A stretch of 64,000 nucleotides of DNA from Pseudofabraea citricarpa. Its lineage: Eukaryota; Ascomycota; Leotiomycetes; Helotiales; Dermateaceae. The stretch is from assembly GCA_029641185.1 (NCBI GenBank), contig JAPWGK010000007.1:62001-126000 (forward strand). Direction: 5' to 3'. Made by a program: the position numbers and the translations under genes. The number at the start of each line of letters is the position of its first letter. Position 1 is the stretch's first letter. Shown here one piece after another: positions 21,854 through 33,752 of the stretch. The notes under the pieces are model-generated. The model saw only the letters and a program-made list of their open reading frames with translations. It made no database searches and was not told the DNA's origin.

Positions 21854-23910
21854 ACAGCGCTGTAGTGATATCCGTCTAGGCTGCTTCGGGCACCCAGTGT
21901 GGCGGCGGGGATCCCAGGAGGGTGAAATGCGAAATGCGGTGCTCTGGAAATGCTGTCGCCAACTGCCAACGGCGTCTGGTTGGCTGTGACGCTGCACCCT
22001 CAACCCGTTCCAGACAGCAACAGGGCAGTTACAGGCAGTCTGGCAGCGCTCCAGCACCAGGGCAGCTACCCATTTGGCCTGATTCTGATTCTGAGTCGCC
22101 GATAGCTGCCCTGGCCAATAGTCTCTGGCCGTGCCACCGCCATCGTACGTCAGTTATCATCAACAAGAGACAGACTCTTTGTTTATTGCTCTCGATCATC
22201 GACCACTGAATCATGTTGCTTCCATTTGGCTTTGCGACTTTGCGAGAAGGCTGCTATCCCATCCTATCCCATCCCATCCCCTCCGATCAGATCAGATCAC
22301 ATCACGTACACAACTAGAGCCTGGCTGGCATGTGTCAACAATGTCCTTGGTTGCAGAGTAAAATTAAGGTGCATCCCGTGTTCCGCGTATCTCGCACAGC
22401 GTTGAGTGACTGCTAGAGCTGAGAGTACACCTATTTACCGACCGACATGCAGCACTTTACTGCACGGCAGCCTAAGCACCTGATGAATAGGGGCACCATT
22501 TTTATTATTGCACCATTTCCTCCATCAAGTTTTTATCTCCCACAGACCCGATCAAAAACATGGCAGTCTGGCCGCACTGGAGACGACTCTGCAGGGGAGC
22601 CCCAGGGGAGGCCGTGGAAGACCCCGTAGGATTCTGATATGTAAAATTGCTATGAGCAGGGGGCTCGCTTCTGAATGCTGGGACGCTGCGAGGCGGTGAT
22701 AGGCTGGTTTCCCTCGCGCCCCGTTAGCCTCTTGATGTCCGGTAAGGATGATAACGCGTGAATGTTTGCGCGTCTGCGTGCACCGACCGGCCTGTTTGGT
22801 ATTTTTGCATTTGCACTCAATGCTAATAGCGATCGTCGCCTAAGAAAACATCCAAACAATCATGACATCAAAGGATCTATCTACAGTGCAGTAGCAACGC
22901 AGAAAACCACCAGCTCCCCTCGCGGTGGAGCCGATCACCTCTAATGTCGAATAAAGGGCTCATCGTGCCGTATGAAACACTGGGTGGTACGATGCTGGCA
23001 TACAGTAGACAGGTCGAGACTCGAGAGTCGCGAAAAAGCACACAATATCAGAGTTCTCATCTTTGATCCCAGCCCAACTGTCCCCAAAGCTACAACGATA
23101 AAAACAAAACCAAAAGAATCTCACCGCTCCGACAACTACGAGGCTACGAGTACGACGGGAGCTATCTGCAGCATTTCCATTGGGTCAGTGGCACGTCTTC
23201 TCGTTTGTCGTCTGTCCGGCCCATCCGGATCCAACTCAAAGATCCAAAGGAGGCTGGCTCGCCTGCTAATCTCCAGAAAAATACAGGTTTGGAGGGTGAG
23301 CGATGCACAAGAGGTCCCGAGCCATCACACAGTTCAACCCTTGATAAGATGGTCGGGCCCAATCGTTTCTAGGGGCAGTTTTTCACTTTGACTTCCAGAA
23401 GATGGCCAGCAATGCACTTCGCCAACCAGCATCCGCGTCTAAGACAATTGCCGTCATTATCGCTTTCCAGCATGAGAGGCGTCGAAAGACATGGGAAGTA
23501 AGCAGTAAACCCTTCCCAACGGTAGCATAGCACGGCTTCTATTGCCTTGCCTTGAAAATGCTGCGTCGGGGACACGGGGGGGGCGATAATGGGCTGTTGA
23601 CCGGTATCTTGCTAGTACGAGGAGGGGAATAGCCCTACAAGCTATCGGTCCAGCAGCAGTGCTCCGTAAAAGTGCTGGCAGTGCTACGGTAGAGTATAAT
23701 GCTAGCCATCGATGAGATCTTGATTACTTCGCCCAGCGCCCAGCACCCAGCAGCCCTGATTAAACAATCTTCACCCAAAGTCAAATTTATGGATCCACTG
23801 CAGTTCCTCAGCTCGCAAGTTGCAACGTTCTTTTAGACGAGCTCTTCCCAGCTCTTCCCAGCTCGCGGATCTCTCGCCAGCCGAGCCAGATGCAGCATCC
23901 TGTCAAGTGT

Positions 23911-23974
23911 CATCCACTCACCCAGTCATCCATCATCCACCCATCCACTCATCCACTCATCCACATCTATTTTT
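23911..23974. repeat. ATCCACTC-type tandem repeat
   Basis: Repeated ATCCACTC/ATCC units, several copies with small gaps. Confidence 0.8.
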
Positions 23975-24073
23975 ACTGAATCAATAATTATGAAAGCTCG
24001 CCTGGGAAGCCCGCTCCACCTCGCACAGCGTGCACACTGCACACTGCACACTACTGCACGAGTACCGGACTCG

Positions 24074-24112
24074 ACCACCACCACCACCACCACCACCACC
24101 ACCACCACCACC
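24074..24112. repeat. (ACC)13 trinucleotide repeat
   Basis: Thirteen perfect ACC copies (39 bp). The other strand reads GGT. No gene reads across it with credible coding content. Confidence 0.97.
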
Positions 24113-26187
24113 TCCTGATTCTTGCGGCCCTTGGTCAATTGCACAACGGCTTTTACACTGCCTCCGACCCGAGAAATGTCAATGTTGGAATAGGGGGAAA
24201 CCTTCTCGGGCCCCGAAGCTGACAGCCTCTTTCGTTTCCTCGTCAAGCCATCAGAACTCAATTCACATTACAAGAGCTGTCAGGGTCGTGCCAATGCCAT
24301 CATGCCGCCGCCCTTGATCAAACACCAAGTCAAAGCGCCCACCGTCTCATCTTCGGACTCGGAAGAGCACGTTCGAAAGATCCAGAAAAGGAGGCCGCTG
24401 GGGATCGTTCGTCGGTTAAGAGAGAGCGAGAAGAACAAAATGTTTTGCCCCATGCAAAATGCTTAGAATCCCATGCCGAAGCAAATTCCCGCCGTCGTCA
24501 TCTGCCAAGACTCCCCCCATCGACGATATCGATTTTTCGCCAACCCTCGAAGAAGATCGTCAATAATGTCCGACGTTCTCCGCCACTGCCACTCCTCAAT
24601 CAAGATAATCGAGGCGTTGTGCAGCTTGTGCTGTATATAGAGCAAGTCGCGATTGCCAGGGCCAGCAGCCCCAACAAGTACAACTTCGTATAAGTAAACA
24701 AGGCTGGGGCCTGGTGGTCACCGCGTGCGGTACGGTACTGTACGGTACAACAGCATGCTGCATGTCCAGGACTCTACGGTAGGTCGAGCGTGTTCAGGTA
24801 CCATTCGGTTATTGTGCATCCCAGGACGTGGCAAATTCATGCCATCCCGTCCCCGTCCTCGACTCCTGATTCAGGCAATGCCAGCAGTGCGTGGCAAAGC
24901 CTCCCAAATTGCATGCCTCGCCGTAGCCCGACGACCACGTTCGGAAGATGTGCTGGCCGGAATAAGCAACATGATCCAGACATGTCAAACGGGTTTTCAG
25001 GACCATCTCGACCTGTCGTCCATCTGCTTTCTTCACGGACCCAACCTTATTTGGAACCCCCGCAAAGTTGCTGTGCTGCCAAACCCCATATCTCACCAGG
25101 TGGTGAACTGCTAAATTCCATGCGACTCGAGGATCAGCATTCTCAAACTTGGGCTAAGGCCATGCACTGGACAGTAGCTGCCCATCCGAGTTGAGTTATT
25201 GGTATGGATTGCATCAGAAAATGCCTCTCATCTCCTGCGCCCCCAGTATCACATCCGATGCCCTTACCAAGCTTTCGTAACGCAAAACCTCGAGCAGTGG
25301 CTCGCCTCCGAGTTCTCCATCATCACCTATTCTCCATTCTGTCCATGTATCTGCACATCTTCTTACCAATCTGTAGCTCCGGCTACTGAGATCTTCTAGA
25401 ATGGAATCGTGACAAGCCTCAATGAGGTATTCGCCTCTGATCTACCTACGCAGAGCTCAAAGTAACATAGAGCTCTATTCCGTTGAAGCACAATTCTATT
25501 GTTATCACATACTGCATATCACCATTCTTGCGAGTATAGCACAGAAGGGATTCTGAACCAGTACCTACATTGGCCTCCTGCTTCCTTCCACCACCATCCT
25601 CTAGCTTGCTACGCCCATCTCACTTCCCGCCCACGGGACCAGTCTCTCATCTCTCACATCCTATGATGATCCAACATCTATGTCCAATATCAGGAACCAG
25701 AAACACACCTAAGCTAGGCCAATGCAATGCAACCTGCCATCAATCCAGCAATTCCTGAATAGCAGCCTCCTTCTAAGTCCGCGCGCTTAATCCCTCATTC
25801 CCATCCCTCAGACCCGTCCTTGACCATTCTCATATCAACAACGGCAGGCAAACCAACCACGCACAAAGTCTCGCCCCTCAAACGCCCTAAACATACTAAC
25901 GGAGGACCTAGGAAGCAATGCATTCTGCTCCGTCTGCTCCTCCATCCATTCATTCAACATCTCTCTCTATCTCTCTCTGTGCACTTGTTTCTGGCACACT
26001 TCTCCCAATACTACCTCCCTCGGAGATTTCCCTCCAGCTCGGTGCACGACCTTCCTCGCTACCAGCCATCCGTCATTCCCTCGCCGTCTCGTTGCAACCC
26101 CGCCCTATCACCCATCTCTACCTATCACTCGACCCCCTCGATATTTACCGCAACCGAGATACGCAGACATGAACGAATGCTACGTGA

Positions 26188-26208
26188 GGTACGTACGTAG
26201 TACGTACC
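26188..26208. repeat. Perfect inverted repeat, 9 bp arms, 3 nt spacer
   Basis: Left arm GGTACGTAC, spacer GTA, right arm GTACGTACC. It can form a hairpin or a palindromic protein site. Confidence 0.9.
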
Positions 26209-26344
26209 CTCCAAGTCCCTACCCACTCATCTCCATCAGAAAGAAAGAAAGCTTGATCGATTCGCAGGCCTCTCTTCGATTCTAGAACATCTAGATGCGT
26301 AGACGACGGTGCACACACGCACGTGCGTGACGAGAACCCCTTTT

Positions 26345-26370
26345 CTGTTCTGTTCTGTTCTGTTCTGTTC
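26345..26370. repeat. (CTGTT)5 microsatellite
   Basis: Five perfect CTGTT copies plus C. Confidence 0.95.
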
Positions 26371-27053
26371 TTGTCTGCGTAGTCTGCTCGGGCTTTTCTT
26401 GATTACCTATCCAGTTCCCTCTGACTCTCTGCTTTACTGGTCCAGATGGTAGATGGACGGCTCGTGCTACATAGCATAGCTCCTTAATTAAGCGCGGGTG
26501 CATTCCTTGAGCTACGGTCTACGGACGGGGCAGAGAAAGGCAGGAGGGAAGAGCGCACGCAGATAGGAGTTCGCGGAGGTTTCTCTCCGGCTGCAAAGGT
26601 ACCGCCCGCGTTGAGCTTTCTGTTAGTTGGTAAGTTAAGTAGTTGTTGTAGACATGTAGGTAGGCTTGCCTAGATATCTTGCAGAAGAAGTGTAAAGAAC
26701 CTAATGCTTTACAAGCCGCTATTCACCCTACCACTCTTCGAGACACCAGAAAACATTCATTCACATTCACTTAACAGACACTTCAGATGTTGATCAATCA
26801 CAATCGCATTTCGTATCCGGAGACTTTTCTGCCTGGCCCTATTACCCGCGGCCATCGATTTTTTCAAAGAGAAGAAGCTCTGCGCAACCATATCCATGCG
26901 CACCATATCTGTCCACCCGAGAATAAAACTCAATCAAACAAGACCTAGGAACACAACAAATATTGAAAACCACTTCCATAAAAGAATTCTCTGTGAATGT
27001 GGTGTGCCAGATACGGTCATGCATCCAACACATCCGACGTCATAAAGAGCTCT

Positions 27054-29020
27054 CTAACTGGCCATGTAGGTGCTGGCATCAATACCACCCTCTGGGAACT
27101 CCCTGGACAGATTGTTAGTTACTAGCTACTGTTTTCAAATAGGAGAGTACTTACGGAAGCGCAACCTCGAATCTCTTCTCAATAGCCTTCAAAACCTCCT
27201 GGTCGGCCTCGTTGCTGACGAACGAGATCGAGAGACCCTTGGTTCCGAATCTTCCTGCACGACCAACACGATGGAGGTATGAGTCGGCATCACCTGGGAG
27301 ATCATAGTTGATTGCAAGATTGATACGCTCGATATCAATACCACGTCCGAAAACGTCAGTGGCAACGCAAATACGCTTGTTGAACTCCTTAAACTCCTTG
27401 TAACGCTTGATACTGTTTCACTCGTCAATGATAACTCTTTGTTAAACACATGCAAACATACCGCTCTTCTTGGCTCACGCCAGAGTGAACTGCAATTGAT
27501 GGGAAGTTACACTCTCTCAAAAGCTTGTCTAGCTCAGTGGCTCGGAGTGTGCTCTTGACAAAGATGATGACTTGGTTGAACTGAAGCTCATCAAGTAACT
27601 CGTTCAGCTTTCGGTTCTTCTCCTTTTCATCAAGCTTGATGTAGTATTGCTGGAGACCGTGAAGAGTGAGTTTGGTTTCATCGTCAACATAGATCTCAAG
27701 AGGGTTCTGCATGAACTTTTTGCAGATAGGTCGGACTTCTTGAGAAAGAGTAGCGCTGAACATCATCACCTGCTTCTGGGTTGGGGTGGCACGGAAGATT
27801 TCTTGAACGTCACGGCGCATATCTGCATGAGCATATTAGCAACCATAGAACCTACACGCTGCAAAGTTTATCATACCGATTTGATCAAGCATCTTATCAC
27901 ACTCATCAAGAACGAAGACCTTGCAGCTTCCGAGTCGCAAGAATTTGTCTCGTACTAGAGCATTAAGACGACCAGGCGTGGCGACGATGATGTGTGGGTG
28001 AGTTTCCTTGTTCTTCAGGATCTCGGCATCTTTCTGGATTGGCGTTCCTCCATAGAAGACAGAGGTCTTAACATTGGGCATGTATTTGCTGAATCTTGCG
28101 TACTCGTTCTTGATCTGATATGCAAGCTCACGAGTGTGGCACATGACGAGGACCGAGGTCTCCCCATCGACAGGTTCAACTTGTTGGAGGGTGGTGAGAA
28201 CAAAGACGGCTGTCTTACCAAGACCGGATTTGGCCTGGCATAAAACATCGGTACCAAGGATGGCTTGGGGAATGCAAACTTGCTGGACTGTAGAGTAAAT
28301 CGAGCCGAAGTTAGATCAAAGTGTTCTCCAAGTTTAAAAGGATGTGCAAGAATCGCAAGGTCCGTCCATCTTCGCAGTATAGTAGCCATCTACCACCCAA
28401 GGAAAATAAAACATCGAAACAATGACATGACGCTCGCCTTTAAAGACGTTAGATCGTCACTGCAAATGCGCCGTCTGGACAATCGCTGAAGCCATCGATT
28501 CGAACTGATCCCGGGTGTCTCTCGGCCTCATCCCCTTTGTGTGCAATTATTGCATCTTGACCACAACCACCTCATCACTTCTTGAGATCTGGCTTGCGCC
28601 TGCATCATCATTACACCACCTGCTTAGGCTTAGATTTCTTGCACCGATAGAGACATCCCAGGATCGCCCGTGACTTGTGTTGCAGGTTCGGCCATGATAT
28701 ATAACTCTTGCTTGCGAGATGGACGGACGCGCTGAAGAGGACAACGTGGAACTTGGGGATGAAAGTTATGACTGACCCTCCGAGGGATGCTCGAATCCGC
28801 AATCGGTAATGGCACGAAGAAGCTCGGGCTTCAACAGAAAGTCGCGGAAACCAGTCGAGTGAATACCAACATAACTCCCCTTCTTATCAGCACTGCCCCC
28901 AGAGACAGTGAGATCGCCCTTTTTGGCGCCTCCATTTGCGTTAGAGCCTGCTGCAGGTGCTGTTTCTGTTGTTGCAAGCTCCTCGTCGGAGTAATCGATG
29001 AGATCTTCCTCAGCAGACAT
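27054..29020 (-). CDS. SUB2: DEAD-box RNA helicase SUB2/UAP56, 440 aa
   Basis: Minus-strand exons are 28777-29020, 27877-28287, 27462-27822, 27155-27412 and 27054-27102, giving 440 residues. The protein is an orthologue-like SUB2/UAP56, an RNA-dependent ATPase of the spliceosome and the TREX mRNA-export complex. The N-terminus is acidic ([15 protein letters not shown]). The motifs seen are Q-motif [14 protein letters not shown], walker [10 protein letters not shown] (around residues 100-108), ATPGRL, DECD ([13 protein letters not shown]), SAT, and motif [12 protein letters not shown]. The C-terminus ([12 protein letters not shown]) is the usual end. The first coding intron (28288-28776) is 489 nt, about eight times the others in this gene. 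All intron junctions restore the frame. It reads divergently from the Rpp21-like gene. Confidence 0.97.
28288..28776 (-). other. Long first coding intron of SUB2 (489 nt)
   Basis: Donor GTCAGT after the Glu81 codon plus one base, acceptor CTCTACAG before TCCAGCAAG. The 489 nt length contrasts with 50-ish-nt introns elsewhere in the gene. Confidence 0.9.
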
Positions 29021-29389
29021 GGCGAAGAGTTGGAATAAGGCTGCGCGAAAGTTTGTGTTCAGGTGAGTGCAAGGTGTCGAAAAGACCCTGTGGAGGATGC
29101 GAGCTGACGAGTTAGAATGACTGAATGTGAATGCAGTCGGTGAATGAATGGGTGTGAGGGAGGATGGCTTGAGCGGAAGATGTGAAGCTGAAGCTAAGGG
29201 TTGAGATGATTGTCGCGAAGTTGGAGGATTTGGCGTGCCTGCGATGCTTAGTCATCCACAATCACACGCTAGTCTGTATTTGAATTCCGACCCCTCGTGC
29301 CCTCCCTTGTGGGGTACATTAATAAAACATAATATTTTGGATTCGCCAACCTGAGGTCTGGCCACCAGACGAACAGAGACAGTACAACA

Positions 29390-29920
29390 ATGGAGAAGGC
29401 GAGTATCAAGAAGTCCAAAAATGGCGCGGGGGGCATACCGAATAAGGCGCTGCATAGCAGGGTCTCGTACTTGTTCCAAGCGGCTACATTTCTTTCACAG
29501 CAAAGTCAATCAGGCAAACTTGAAGCACCGATTTCATGCACAGATTCAACAACCGAACAACCAACACAAGAAAAAATGGCTTCAGAACCTGGGATTAATA
29601 CAGCATACCAACCAGTATCTCGTCGTCTGGTATCTGATCTTCGATCTGTATCACTTAAGGTGCAAATCCGCATGTCGCCAGCAATGAAACATTCAATTTG
29701 CAAGAACTGTGACACCGTCCTTATTGATTCCTCTACATGTACGACGTCAGTTGAGAACAAAAGCAGAGGCGGTAGGAAACCATGGGCCGATGTACTAGTA
29801 CGGAGATGTATTAGTTGCGGCTTTGAGAGAAGGATTCCTGTGGGTGCAGAGAGGCAGTTAAGACGGCCCCAGAGAGCTGCGAAGACTATTGAGGGAAAAT
29901 CAGACAAACAGCCAAGCTGA
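29390..29920 (+). CDS. RPR2: RNase P/MRP subunit of the Rpp21/Rpr2/Snm1 family, 176 aa
   Basis: This is an intronless gene. Cysteines C104, C107, C140 and C143 form the zinc ribbon (HSICKNCDTVLID and ...RRCISCGFERRIP), and the signature ENKSRGGRKPWADVLV lies between them. This matches the Rpp21 protein of nuclear RNase P, which processes the 5' leader of tRNA and binds the RNA subunit. The helical N-terminal part (residues about 18-60: LHSRVSYLFQAATFL) is the second family feature. The C-terminus is basic. The promoter is shared with SUB2, which starts 370 bp away on the other strand. The gene symbol is by similarity to yeast RPR2; the Snm1 alternative (MRP-only) is less likely, given length and the KPWAD motif. 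Confidence 0.88.
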   Translation: MEKASIKKSKNGAGGIPNKALHSRVSYLFQAATFLSQQSQSGKLEAPISCTDSTTEQPTQEKMASEPGINTAYQPVSRRLVSDLRSVSLKVQIRMSPAMKHSICKNCDTVLIDSSTCTTSVENKSRGGRKPWADVLVRRCISCGFERRIPVGAERQLRRPQRAAKTIEGKSDKQPS

Positions 29921-30674
29921 TGGATCTATAAAGGGAACATTTCGACACTGTTACTTCACAGATTAACTGGAAAGATTGAACATAGACTTATCAGAACTAC
30001 TGGTGTCTCCGGGAAATGAGTAGTCACCCGTCATAGTTGCTGTTTGTCAGCTTTGAGCTTGTCTGGAAACACTTCGAAGGACATATACAGTGATCCTGGA
30101 AGAAGAGGTCTGAAGCAAGCTGTGTTGTATAAATATACAACTTTGCACGGCAATTGGATAGGGCCGCACCTACATTTAGAGCCACTCATACAATTTGGAT
30201 CAGATCAAGCCGAGAGTGTGATTTTCAAGGTTACTCACTATCTACGGAGTGAACGAGAAAATACAAAGTTGAAGGGGAATTGAATTGGCTTGGCTTCACT
30301 GGGTAGTATTTGGTTGGATGGAATGGAGAATTTCACCAATTCTGCGTATGTCTCATCACCATAGTGACGTAGCAGGGAATGGTACTGCCATAGCCGATGC
30401 ACCGGACTAAGTGGAAATAACGATTCATATTTTGCTCAGTTCACTTGAGACCAAGAATTAAGAAATAATACCCCTTTCTTCTGCCATGTTGAGGCATATT
30501 TGTATATCAGGCGAAGTGGGTCTTTCCGATCTGTCAGGTCTGTCAGGTCTGTGAGGTCTGTGAGATCTGGAAGATCTATGAGAATTTTGGTGAGAGGTAA
30601 CGGATTTGCTTGCCAGAAGATTTGTGGGGGTATCATATGTTACAGATTTATCAACATTTGAATAAAGCTTGTGT
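29921..30674. other. Intergenic, convergent
   Basis: This is the 3' flank of the Rpp21-like gene (plus) and of the WBP11-like gene (minus). It carries the 9-bp tandem repeat at 30531-30566 and nothing else that can be supported. Confidence 0.6.
30531..30566. repeat. Four-copy 9 bp tandem repeat (CTGTSAGRT)
   Basis: Four copies of CTGTCAGGT/CTGTGAGGT/CTGTGAGAT in a row. Confidence 0.9.
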
Positions 30675-31595
30675 CTAACCATCCTCATCGTCGACCTCCT
30701 CCATCATAACCCCCCTAGTTGATGGATCTAGACTTTGTTCTTCACTCACACTTCTCCGTGAGGATGGGCCAGCTGTCATATATCCTGCTCTCTCTAACAC
30801 ATCTGCTTCCTCAGGTTCCACCAAGCCACCAGTGCCCTTGCTCTTCTCTATTTTCATCCTGACTGCGGCTGGCATAAAGGCACTGACTGCTTCTTTTCGC
30901 AAGTCCCTCACAATTGGTTTTGCTTCATACACCGTCTTGGCCTCTACAACAGGAGCCGAGGCCTTGTGCGGTTCGGACTTTTCATCTCTTTGTGGAATTC
31001 GATCGCTCTGACCCAGTGGAGTATTGTTCGCATTCGTCCCCCTCCCAGCCGCAGCGTATCCATTTTTCTCCCTACGTTTCTGATACCATTTGTCGAGAAT
31101 CTCTTTAGGAATCGGCGGTGGTGTATCTCGTGGCATAGGGATGCTCCTCACATCCTCAGGAACATCACTCTCATCACTACTCTCATTGTCTCTCCGTCTC
31201 TTTCCTAAGACTCCACCTCCTCTTCCACCCCGCTCTCCACCAAAGCCCCCTCGACTAAATTTCGGCGCCGAGTCTCCTAGAGCTTCACGAGCTTTCCGTA
31301 CTGCCTTCACATCTTTCTCCAACCCTTCCAAGACCGTCTTTTCATGGCTGGTGAGTTTCCCTCCCGAACTCTCAATCGCCTTCAGATCGTCGAGCTGCTT
31401 CTGCAGTCGATCCGGATTTCGGCGAGCGAGCTTTTCATTCTTTCGAGCTTGAGCTTCTGCTTTGCCTATATAACGGTATCAGTAACAGAATCCTAACTGG
31501 TTGGCGCAAAAGATGTCTTTACCTTTCTTTACTGCTTTAGCCTTATCTGCTTTCCTCTGCGCCTGCGCCGGATTGATGGACTTTTCTTTCGGCAT
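30675..31595 (-). CDS. WBP11-like splicing factor, 287 aa
   Basis: Minus-strand exons are 31523-31595 and 30675-31465. The start MPKEKSINPAQAQRKADKAK and the following lysine-rich helix with LARRNPDRLQKQLDDLKAIE match the N-terminal domain of the WBP11 family, nuclear proteins linked to pre-mRNA splicing through WW- and Prp-type partners. After a helical segment (LEGLEKDVKAVRKAREALGD) the rest is disordered, with a Gly/Arg part (FSRGGFGGERGGRGGG) and a KRRR nuclear signal. A Pro-rich RDTPPPIPKE segment suits a WW-domain ligand. The end is acidic (MMEEVDDEDG). Length is short compared with animal WBP11 but normal for fungal ones. The 57 nt intron restores the frame. This is a third RNA-processing gene in the same 4.5 kb. 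Confidence 0.85.
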
Positions 31596-33002
31596 GTTGA
31601 TTGTGTGATTGATTTATGGAGCCTGTAGAAACCTACTGCGCGCTCTTAATAAATTGTAGCGCGATCGAAGGCTCGCGACGTGGTTTGTTTTTGTAATCCT
31701 GAAGGTCGAAAGCATGCTGGCAGAATAGTTTAGACCGCGGGCGGTGAAGAGCTTCCCTTGTGAAAATATATCACATGACCAAGCCATTGTTCTCCCTCGA
31801 CTTTCGGGGTCTGACGCTTTTGACACTACCTGCCTGAAGACTATGAGGCTATCATATCCGCAGTCTTTAATTTATGAAAAATCGTAGGTGTTGTACTACA
31901 GTTGCTGGTTTGAGCAGAGAACGAACCAACAATGCATGGCATGTGTATTGAGAATCCTTTTCATACTCCTGCTAAAATTAATAAGTGCAATGTTCATTTA
32001 TTTTGCAATAAACAATACACCAATAAGCTGATTTCATTCCAATTGAGACAACAGACGTGTCATAGACCATTGAAAGGCTAGAAGAGTTGATATGGACAAT
32101 GACAAAACCAAAGAAAACTTTAGTACCTAGCTCGCTTAATCTGAGAACAACTCTGCGAACATTGAATTCGTGGAAATGATCTGAGGCTTCTTCATAATGT
32201 TATATATCATATACACCTGAATTACTCGGCAATTTGAAGGGATGCCAATATGGGTATCAGCATATATCTTATTAAACATGATATGATCTACGAAATGATA
32301 AACGTGACTCGGTAAATTATTATCTCTCTCTATAAATGTGGAATTTAGTGACTGTAGTATGTCGTTATTTTTGACAAGCTTTGCAGATTGCGAAACTACT
32401 TTGAGGAGAGTTTTCAGTTGCAATAGTAAGATTTTCAGTTTCAGCTAAGGTTTGGTTTTATAGTATAGTTTTTTTTAAGATGGAGAACTCGCGTTTGGAA
32501 AAGCACACTGGAAGTTTTTAGATCAATACTTCGTCTGAAGTTGATGTAGCTTATGTGTATAAAACATCAAGATCTCGTAGTTAGTTACTGCTAGTTAAAA
32601 GCAATGGGAATACTGGTTCACTGATACGAAGTTTCCAGAACACACACCGCAGGTGCACTTCTTCATATGGATACTCTGTATGCCGATGTGATAGCAAATA
32701 TATTAAAGTAGAAGCTGGGTATTTGTTTTTAGCAAATATCAAGCAGATGGGTACTTCTGGAAACGGCTTTGCTGGGGAAATGCAAAATTCAAAATACATA
32801 ATTTCATTTTGCAATGCTGGAAAACTTTCTTCTTGGTTGGCTGTCAATGTACGAGTCATACGCATGGCTATCTAGTAAACTCATATATTGAACCAGTTAA
32901 TAGCAGCCATGAAATGAAATCTTCTAGATACTCCTGAATCCCCATAAACCCTTTTAATTCCCCCCAGACAAATGCAACCAGAAAAAGACCATCATCTTAT
33001 AA
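31596..33002. other. Intergenic, AT-rich
   Basis: No gene is firmly supported. Two minus-strand open frames (32581-32865 and 32136-32423) could be exons of an AT-rich gene, but they lack a domain or a clear splice pair. The rest has stops in all frames. Confidence 0.5.
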
Positions 33003-33752
33003 TCATAAAGATTTGGACATAATCCAATCGGTCTGAATGCATTCTCCCGTCTTAAAATCATGCGTGCCAATCCTCTCAAAACCAAACCGCTCATATACTT
33101 TTTGAGCCTTGAAATTATCCTCCCACACACCCAACCAAATCGTCCTGAATCCCATCTTCCGGGCACGCTGTTCCACATCCATATAGAGTGCCCGCCCAAC
33201 ACCACTCCCATGGTATTCCTGGCCGACATAAAGACGCTGTAGCTCGATGGCTTCTTCAGGCTTCTCAATGCAAGGCTCTGTACTACCCTGTGTCAATTGC
33301 GCAAAGCCCATCACGTGGTCTTGGGCATCACAGGCGACGAGCAGGTCTATGTGTGGGCTAGCAGCTTCTTCCGCGATTGTTGATGGGTCGAATGCCGTTG
33401 CGAGATAGGTTTGCAAATCAGCAGCTGGTAATGAATATCCGAATGTATCTGTAAAGACCTTAGAGCCCAATGCTGCAACGGCTTGGGCATCTTTGGCTCC
33501 TGCTATACGAATCACCGGCCGTGGCTTGACTTCCGACTTGAGAGTTTGTGTCATTGTCGAATTTTGCCTTATTCCTTTCTGATAATAATTCCAGTGTTGG
33601 GTTAAATTTGATGATGATTTTGCAGCTGCTATTCCTCTGGCACTCGAATGCGTGAAACGGCCTGGCTTTGAAGGAAATGTTACTCTTGCATTTTCTAGAT
33701 GAGCAATTCGGAAGTTTTCTAGACTCTTCTTCTCTAGGGCGTATCTCTTCAT
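33003..33752 (-). CDS. GNAT-family N-acetyltransferase, 249 aa
   Basis: The gene is intronless. Residues from about 80 form a GNAT fold: VIRIAGAKDAQAVAALG, then the acetyl-CoA loop with RLYVGQEYHGSGVGRALYMDVEQRA (Q/RxxGxG/A pattern, GSGVG), then the C-terminal TIWLGVWEDNFKAQKVYERFGF typical of the family. The substrate is unknown. The first 66 residues (from MKRYALEKKSLENF, Arg/Lys/Ser-rich) are poorly defined and might be a mitochondrial presequence. An alternative start is the later in-frame Met at MTQTLKSEV (near 33554), which begins just before the domain. It is followed at a distance by the divergently oriented PAI2-like gene. Confidence 0.85.
   Translation of the reverse strand: MKRYALEKKSLENFRIAHLENARVTFPSKPGRFTHSSARGIAAAKSSSNLTQHWNYYQKGIRQNSTMTQTLKSEVKPRPVIRIAGAKDAQAVAALGSKVFTDTFGYSLPAADLQTYLATAFDPSTIAEEAASPHIDLLVACDAQDHVMGFAQLTQGSTEPCIEKPEEAIELQRLYVGQEYHGSGVGRALYMDVEQRARKMGFRTIWLGVWEDNFKAQKVYERFGFERIGTHDFKTGECIQTDWIMSKSL

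Larger units (their letters stand above)
20711..27053. other. 6.3 kb region without a supportable gene
   Basis: This lies between the 5' end of the reductase gene and the 3' end of SUB2, both on the minus strand. Open frames (up to about 175 codons) have no domains, little codon logic and many low-complexity parts. There are several microsatellites and direct repeats (21486, 23911, 24074, 26345, listed separately). The parts around 20.8-22 and 25.5-26.5 kb are rich in C/T or G/C, as in long fungal promoters or non-coding transcripts. A transcription unit of non-coding type cannot be excluded. Confidence 0.5.

Noticed and set aside
28481..28540. tRNA-like stretch near CGATTCGAACTGATCCCGGG
   Set aside because: No acceptor, D or T stems can be built around it; it lies in a SUB2 intron.
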